Assembly: GCA_947176485.1 (NCBI GenBank)
Contig: CAMWQS010000016.1
Span: forward strand, 1 to 17,198
Length of the DNA: 17,198 bases
From: an uncultured Clostridia bacterium
GTDB taxonomy: Bacteria; Bacillota; Clostridia; Christensenellales; Borkfalkiaceae
Direction of reading: 5' to 3'
This document shows positions 13,271 through 17,198 of the stretch, in pieces; the stretch's first letter is position 1, and every line of letters starts with the position of its first letter. Both the position numbers and the translations under genes were made by a program. Under the pieces are notes generated by a model. That model saw only the letters and a list, made by a program, of their open reading frames with translations. It had not been told where the DNA came from and ran no database searches.

Positions 13271-13279
13271 AAATAACTC

Positions 13280-15451
13280 CTATGAGAGGTTCGTGGGGTT
13301 TTCTTCCACGTAGACGAGTACGGCGGGCGTGGTGTGCGCGACCGAAATTTCGTAAATCTTTTGTAAAAGCGAAGTATCTTTGAGACGCATAAGCACCTGA
13401 TAGCGGTGTTTGCCCTGAATTTTTTTGACGGGCGAGTGCATTTTGTTGAGGAAAATAAACTGATTAGGGTCGCTCTTCCTCAATTCTTCTATCTCAAAGT
13501 AAACTTCTTTTAAAGTATCGAGCGACTTTTTCTCGTCCTCGCCCGTTACCATAACGCGGCAAATGAGCGAATACGGCGGGAAGAAGGTTGCTTGTCTTAT
13601 CTGAATTTCGTTGTTGAAAAAGCCCAAATAGTCGTAGTTCACAGCATAGCGCAGAATATAATTTTCGGGGCAATAGGTTTGAAGAACGACTTTGCCCTTC
13701 ATGTCCGCCCTGCCGCTTCTGCCCGAAACCTGGGTAATCAGCTGGAAGGTGCGCTCTCCGCTGCGGTAGTCCGAGAACTGCAAGCTCATATCGGCGTCCA
13801 AGATGCCGACGAGGGTTACGGCGGGGAAGTCGTGCCCCTTTGCTATCATCTGCGTGCCGACGAGGATATCAGCCTCTTTTTTGGCGAACTTGCTGAGTAT
13901 TTTATAGTGACCGTCCTTGCCTGAAACGGTATCGTTGTCCATTCTGAGTATTCGGGCGGCGGGGAAAAGCGAAGAAAGCTCGGATACGACGCGCTGTGTG
14001 CCCGTGCCGCTGTAACGGATATGTACGCCGCCGCACTCGGGGCAAGCGGGTAGCATTCTGTATTTTGCGCCGCAATAGTGGCATTTTAAGCAGTCTTCCT
14101 CGCTGTGATAGGTCAAGGTTACATCGCAGTTTTCGCACTTGGCGACATAGCCGCAGTCGCGGCAAATAACCTTTTGGGAGTAGCCGCGGCGATTAAGAAA
14201 TATAATCGCTTGGTTGCCGCACTTCAAGGTTGCGTCAAGCTCTTCCCTAAGCGCCAAAGAAAATGGCGACGGGTTGCCGCGCTTAACTTCCTTGCGCATA
14301 TCCGAAATAATTATTTCGGGCATCGGTCTTTTATTGATGCGCTCGGGCAGAGTAATTAAATTGTATTCGCCCTCGGTTGCGGCAAGGAAGCTTTCAACCG
14401 ACGGCGTGGCACTGCCCAAAACAAGCTTGCAATTATTGTATTCTGCGCGAAACTTTGCCACCTCAACCGTGGAGTAGCGCGGGGCGGTTTCGGAAAGGTA
14501 AGACGAGTCGTGTTCCTCGTCTATGATGATTGCGCCCAAGTTTTCAAGGGGAGCGAAAACGGCACTTCTTGCGCCGATAGCTATCTTAGCCTCGCCTGAC
14601 CTAAGTCGCCACCACTCGTCGAATTTTTCACCCGCGGAAAGACCGCTGTGAAGAATTGCCGCCTCGCCTTTAAAACGGGCACGAAGCTGGGAAAGCATTT
14701 GCGGTGTTAAAGAAATTTCGGGCACGAGGAATATCGCCGTTTTACCCTTTTTGATTTCGTTCGCGATAATCTGAAGGTAAATCTCGGTTTTGCCGCTGCC
14801 CGTAACGCCGTGGATAAGATGCACGCGTTTTTCGGAATTTTCTATGCTTTTTATGGCATTGCCCTGCATATATGTTAGAGTTTTGGGCTTTTCTTCCGCA
14901 ACGGCACCCGAAAACGGGTTGCGCTTTATTTGGCGTTTTTCAAGGGCTATTGCGCCCTTTTCAACGAGGGAATTGACCGCAGCCCTACCGAATTCGTTAC
15001 AAAGTAGGGTATAATCGTATTCATCTTTGCCGTTTAAAAATGCTAAAACTTCTTGCTGTTTTTTTGCCGATTTTGAGATTGGTGCCGTAATATGCGCGAG
15101 TTTCGCGTATTTTTTATAAATTTCGCGCACTTTTCCGTGGCGCATTTCAGAAGGCAGGAAAAGCCTTAAAGCCGCAGCTTTGGGAACTTTATAGCGCGAA
15201 GAAATGCGCTCCATCAGCGAAAAACATTCGGGTTGAAGCGCGGGAGGTTCGTCGAATATCTCTACGATTGATTTGACCTTTTCGGGCGGGTACGAGGATA
15301 CGGCGCTTACGCCTAATACGAAGCCGTCGATTATCCTTCCGCCGAAGGGCACTTTTACACGACAGCCCGCCACCGTTTCGGGCGGGCAAGAGTATTCGAA
15401 TATTCTGTCCACTTGGCTGTGGGCTATGTCAACTATGACTTGTGCGTACAC
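13280..15451 (-). CDS. priA: Primosomal protein N' (replication restart helicase PriA)
   Basis: PriA recognises abandoned replication forks and starts reloading of the replicative helicase. The 723-residue protein has an N-terminal fork-binding region, Walker A GVTGSGKT (215-222), DEEH (311-314), GSATPSVES (346-354), a zinc-binding insertion with paired cysteines (430/433, 439/442, 457/460, 470/473, plus an extra C454), and the later helicase motif QVSGRSGRAD. The start is a GTG at 15451 (MYAQVIVDIAHSQVDRIFEY), which matches the usual N-terminus. The Shine-Dalgarno AAAGGA is in the end of rpoZ at a rather long spacing of about 13 nt, suggesting modest translation. coaBC, which lies between rpoZ and priA in Bacillus, is absent. 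Confidence 0.97.
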   Translation of the reverse strand: MYAQVIVDIAHSQVDRIFEYSCPPETVAGCRVKVPFGGRIIDGFVLGVSAVSSYPPEKVKSIVEIFDEPPALQPECFSLMERISSRYKVPKAAALRLFLPSEMRHGKVREIYKKYAKLAHITAPISKSAKKQQEVLAFLNGKDEYDYTLLCNEFGRAAVNSLVEKGAIALEKRQIKRNPFSGAVAEEKPKTLTYMQGNAIKSIENSEKRVHLIHGVTGSGKTEIYLQIIANEIKKGKTAIFLVPEISLTPQMLSQLRARFKGEAAILHSGLSAGEKFDEWWRLRSGEAKIAIGARSAVFAPLENLGAIIIDEEHDSSYLSETAPRYSTVEVAKFRAEYNNCKLVLGSATPSVESFLAATEGEYNLITLPERINKRPMPEIIISDMRKEVKRGNPSPFSLALREELDATLKCGNQAIIFLNRRGYSQKVICRDCGYVAKCENCDVTLTYHSEEDCLKCHYCGAKYRMLPACPECGGVHIRYSGTGTQRVVSELSSLFPAARILRMDNDTVSGKDGHYKILSKFAKKEADILVGTQMIAKGHDFPAVTLVGILDADMSLQFSDYRSGERTFQLITQVSGRSGRADMKGKVVLQTYCPENYILRYAVNYDYLGFFNNEIQIRQATFFPPYSLICRVMVTGEDEKKSLDTLKEVYFEIEELRKSDPNQFIFLNKMHSPVKKIQGKHRYQVLMRLKDTSLLQKIYEISVAHTTPAVLVYVEENPTNLS

Positions 15452-15460
15452 TTAAAAAAG

Positions 15461-15679
15461 TTAGTCCTTTACGCACTTGATTTTGCCGCTTGCGATTTCT
15501 CTGGACGCGACTGCAAGCTCTTTTACGATTTCCTTAGACGTTGCGTTCTGGCCCGCGGTCTGTTCGATAATTTGTCTTGCGCGTTTTGACGCAACCACGC
15601 AAAGGCAATAGCGGGAAACGGGCTGCCCGTCCGTGCCGAGTTGTTCGATAAGTAAGTCAACGGGGGGATAATTTATCAT
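15461..15679 (-). CDS. rpoZ: RNA polymerase omega subunit
   Basis: Omega helps fold and assemble the beta' subunit of RNA polymerase. The 72-residue protein begins MINYPPVDLLIEQLG and includes SRYCLCVVASKRARQI, the conserved omega core, and ATSKEIVKELAVASREIASGKI. It follows gmk, as in most bacteria, with an ATGA overlap, and AAAGGAG lies in the last codons of gmk. Size and position both fit; I see nothing odd. Confidence 0.93.
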   Translation of the reverse strand: MINYPPVDLLIEQLGTDGQPVSRYCLCVVASKRARQIIEQTAGQNATSKEIVKELAVASREIASGKIKCVKD

Positions 15680-16236
15680 ATATTTGCTCCTTTTAAAGTT
15701 TTGAATAAGTTATTTAATCGATTTACGCAGTCGTCCAGGTTATCGTTTACGATAGCGTAATCGTACAAATCTTTTTTGGAAAGTTCGTATTCCATTCTTG
15801 AGATTCGCCTTTCGATTTCGTGCGGACTTTCGGTTCCGCGCCCAATAAGGCGGCTTCTTAAAGCGTCCACGTCGGGCGGCAAAATCATAATCAAAATTGC
15901 ATCGGGATAGGATTCTTTTACCTGCAGTGCGCCGTTAACTTCGATTTCGAGGATAACGTCGTGCGTTTCAAGCTGCTTTTCAACGAAAGCGCGGGGCGTG
16001 CCGTAGTAATTTTCAAAGTGGTTGGAATATTCCAAAAAGCCGTTTTCTTCAATGGCTTTTAAAAATTCTTCCTTGCTTATGAAGAAGTAGGACTTGCCGT
16101 CCACCTCGCCCTCACGCATGTTGCGGGTAGTACACGAAATGCTTAACGCGTAATCACCGGAGGTGAGAAGCTTTCTTACGATAGTGCCTTTGCCCACGCC
16201 CGAAGGTCCCGAAATAATAATCAGTAGATTTTTCAT
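15676..16236 (-). CDS. gmk: Guanylate kinase
   Basis: Gmk phosphorylates GMP (and dGMP) to GDP with ATP, an essential nucleotide step. It has the P-loop GPSGVGKG (residues 10-17 from this start), SCTTRNMREGEVDGKSYFFI for GMP binding, and the lid-side RLIGRGTESPHEIERRI. I use the ATG at 16236 (MKNLLIIISGPSG), which matches the usual N-terminus and begins 4 nt after the yicC stop. An ATG at 16251, adding five residues and overlapping yicC by 11 nt, is the alternative; it has GGGAA about 10 nt upstream, so the start is uncertain. The product is 186 or 191 residues, both normal. remA, between yicC and gmk in Bacillus, is absent. Confidence 0.95.
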   Translation of the reverse strand: MKNLLIIISGPSGVGKGTIVRKLLTSGDYALSISCTTRNMREGEVDGKSYFFISKEEFLKAIEENGFLEYSNHFENYYGTPRAFVEKQLETHDVILEIEVNGALQVKESYPDAILIMILPPDVDALRSRLIGRGTESPHEIERRISRMEYELSKKDLYDYAIVNDNLDDCVNRLNNLFKTLKGANI

Positions 16237-16240
16237 TGGC

Positions 16241-17116
16241 TTACTCGACATTCTGAACTTGTTCCCTTACCTTTTCGATTTCGTTTTTGAGCGCAAGCCC
16301 CAACCTTGTTATTTCCAAATCGTTTGATTTTGAACAAATCGTGTTGGTTTCGCGGTTAAATTCCTGAACTAAGAAGTCAAGCTTTCTTCCGACCAGCTTT
16401 TCATTGCAGATTTCACGGAACTGAGAGATATGTGAATGAAGGCGTGTCAATTCCTCGTCGATATTGCTTTTATCGGCGAAAAGCGCGGCTTCGGTTAAAA
16501 GCCTACCTTCGTCCACTTCGACCCCTTCCAAAATCTTTTTCATCTTGGTTTCAAGCTTTTGCCTATAGTTTTGCGCAACCAAAGGTGCGCGGGTTTCCAC
16601 TTCGCCGACTAACTTTTCAATGGTTTTCATGCGGGAAAGCATATCTTCTTCAAGCTTTTTGCCCTCAACCTCACGCATGGCGTTGAGCTTTTCGAGTGCG
16701 GCGGAAAATGCAGTTTTTAACGCAGTTAAAATTTCCTCGTCGGCGGTGGCTGCGTCCTCGGTTTTTACTACGTCGGGGTAGCGGAGAACGCCGCTTACGC
16801 TGATGTCGTCTTGAATTTCGGGGAACAGCGTTTTTATGCGGGTTGCCGCGGTGACGTAAGATTTAGCCGTTGCTTCGTCAAGATAAAGGGTTTTCTCCCG
16901 CTCGCGCTTGTCGGCAAGCGATACGAAAATATCGGCGTGCCCGCGGGTGAGCTTTTCGCGCAAAATCGTGCGGACGGTTTCCTCGTGGGCGACTAAAATT
17001 CTGGGGGCTTTTACTACGGCGTCAAGATAACGGTTGTTTACCGTTTTAATTTCGACGGTAAGCTCTATGCCGCCGTTTTTGTATTCGCCTCTGCCGTAGC
17101 CGGTCATACTGTACAT
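16241..17116 (-). CDS. yicC: YicC/YloC family endoribonuclease
   Basis: YicC family proteins are conserved oligomeric proteins; the E. coli and B. subtilis members have been reported as endoribonucleases affecting mRNA and small RNA turnover. The 291-residue product has the hallmark N-terminus MYSMTGYGRGE, the VEIKTVNNRYLD segment that follows, and the conserved C-terminal block LDFLVQEFNRETNTICSKS. The ATG at 17116 is preceded by GAGGGAGGAAT, a strong Shine-Dalgarno. It is the first gene of the operon running to rpe. Its 5' leader carries the second copy of the 47-bp repeat, which ends directly at the Shine-Dalgarno. No promoter is visible before the window edge. Confidence 0.95.
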   Translation of the reverse strand: MYSMTGYGRGEYKNGGIELTVEIKTVNNRYLDAVVKAPRILVAHEETVRTILREKLTRGHADIFVSLADKREREKTLYLDEATAKSYVTAATRIKTLFPEIQDDISVSGVLRYPDVVKTEDAATADEEILTALKTAFSAALEKLNAMREVEGKKLEEDMLSRMKTIEKLVGEVETRAPLVAQNYRQKLETKMKKILEGVEVDEGRLLTEAALFADKSNIDEELTRLHSHISQFREICNEKLVGRKLDFLVQEFNRETNTICSKSNDLEITRLGLALKNEIEKVREQVQNVE

Positions 17117-17129
17117 ATAATTCCTCCCT

Positions 17130-17176
17130 CACAAAAACTTCATTCTATTCTGCGAATAAAGTTTTTCGTGATTTTT
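17130..17176 (-). repeat. 47-bp repeat, copy 2 (yicC leader)
   Basis: It is identical to 1855-1901 over 47 bp and in the same orientation relative to the gene it precedes. Its downstream end abuts the yicC Shine-Dalgarno. The structure is as in copy 1. Confidence 0.85.
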
Positions 17177-17193
17177 AGGGGCTTCTCGCCCCT
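17177..17193 (-). repeat. Short GC hairpin flanking repeat copy 2
   Basis: AGGGGC and GCCCCT form a perfect 6-bp stem around a 5-nt loop directly upstream (in mRNA sense) of the repeat. In copy 1 the same place is taken by GGAAACT-A-AGTTTCC (1902-1916): different sequence, similar shape. Confidence 0.6.
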
Positions 17194-17198
17194 CGTGC

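Noticed and set aside
1..17198. CRISPR arrays, tRNA or rRNA genes, transposases, phage genes
   Set aside because: None found by reading both strands; the only repeats are the 47-bp pair and local inverted repeats.

Overview
The window looks like chromosomal core-gene DNA from a Gram-positive, Clostridia-like bacterium, probably an anaerobe of the Firmicutes. The evidence is Shine-Dalgarno sequences of the AGGAGG type, sigma-A style promoters, a Zn-ribbon type ribosomal protein L28, and a gene order that follows (from memory) the Bacillus subtilis yloC-gmk-rpoZ-priA-def-fmt-rsmB-rlmN-rpe-spoVM-rpmB-yloU-yloV-recG region. Base composition is moderate, with AT-rich spacers. I cannot name the genus. 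No tRNA, rRNA, CRISPR array, IS element or phage gene is visible.

Layout, read in the direction of transcription (nearly everything is on the minus strand, so from high to low coordinates). (1) A tightly packed housekeeping operon at 17116-7989: yicC, gmk, rpoZ, priA, def, fmt, rsmB, an alpha/beta hydrolase, rlmN, rpe. Junctions are ATGA overlaps or gaps of about 1-11 nt. (2) A very small ORF at 7927-7859 that I call spoVM, with its own Shine-Dalgarno and a sigma-E-like promoter. It is coupled by an ATGA overlap to an M19 dipeptidase gene that ends at 6921. (3) rpmB, the only plus-strand gene (6651-6833), which converges on the dipeptidase across a bidirectional terminator. (4) A divergent promoter region (6347-6650), then yloU (Asp23 family), fakA/yloV and recG on the minus strand, with strong hairpins in both intergenic gaps. 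(5) A canonical promoter downstream of recG that drives rpsL-rpsG-fusA (str operon); fusA runs off the left edge.

Compared with the Bacillus order I remember, remA, coaBC, prpC-prkC-rsgA, thiN and sdaAB-sdaAA are missing. The alpha/beta hydrolase and the M19 dipeptidase are extra, and the str operon sits beside recG rather than after rpoC.

The points most worth a second look are: the unannotated spoVM-like gene and its coupling to the dipeptidase; the 312-nt rpsL-rpsG spacer, which can fold along most of its length and contains a long stem-loop that pairs better as plus-strand RNA; the roughly 330-nt str leader made of successive hairpins; and a perfect 47-bp repeat that occurs in the 5' leader of both rpsL and yicC in the same orientation, followed each time by a different but similarly shaped hairpin.
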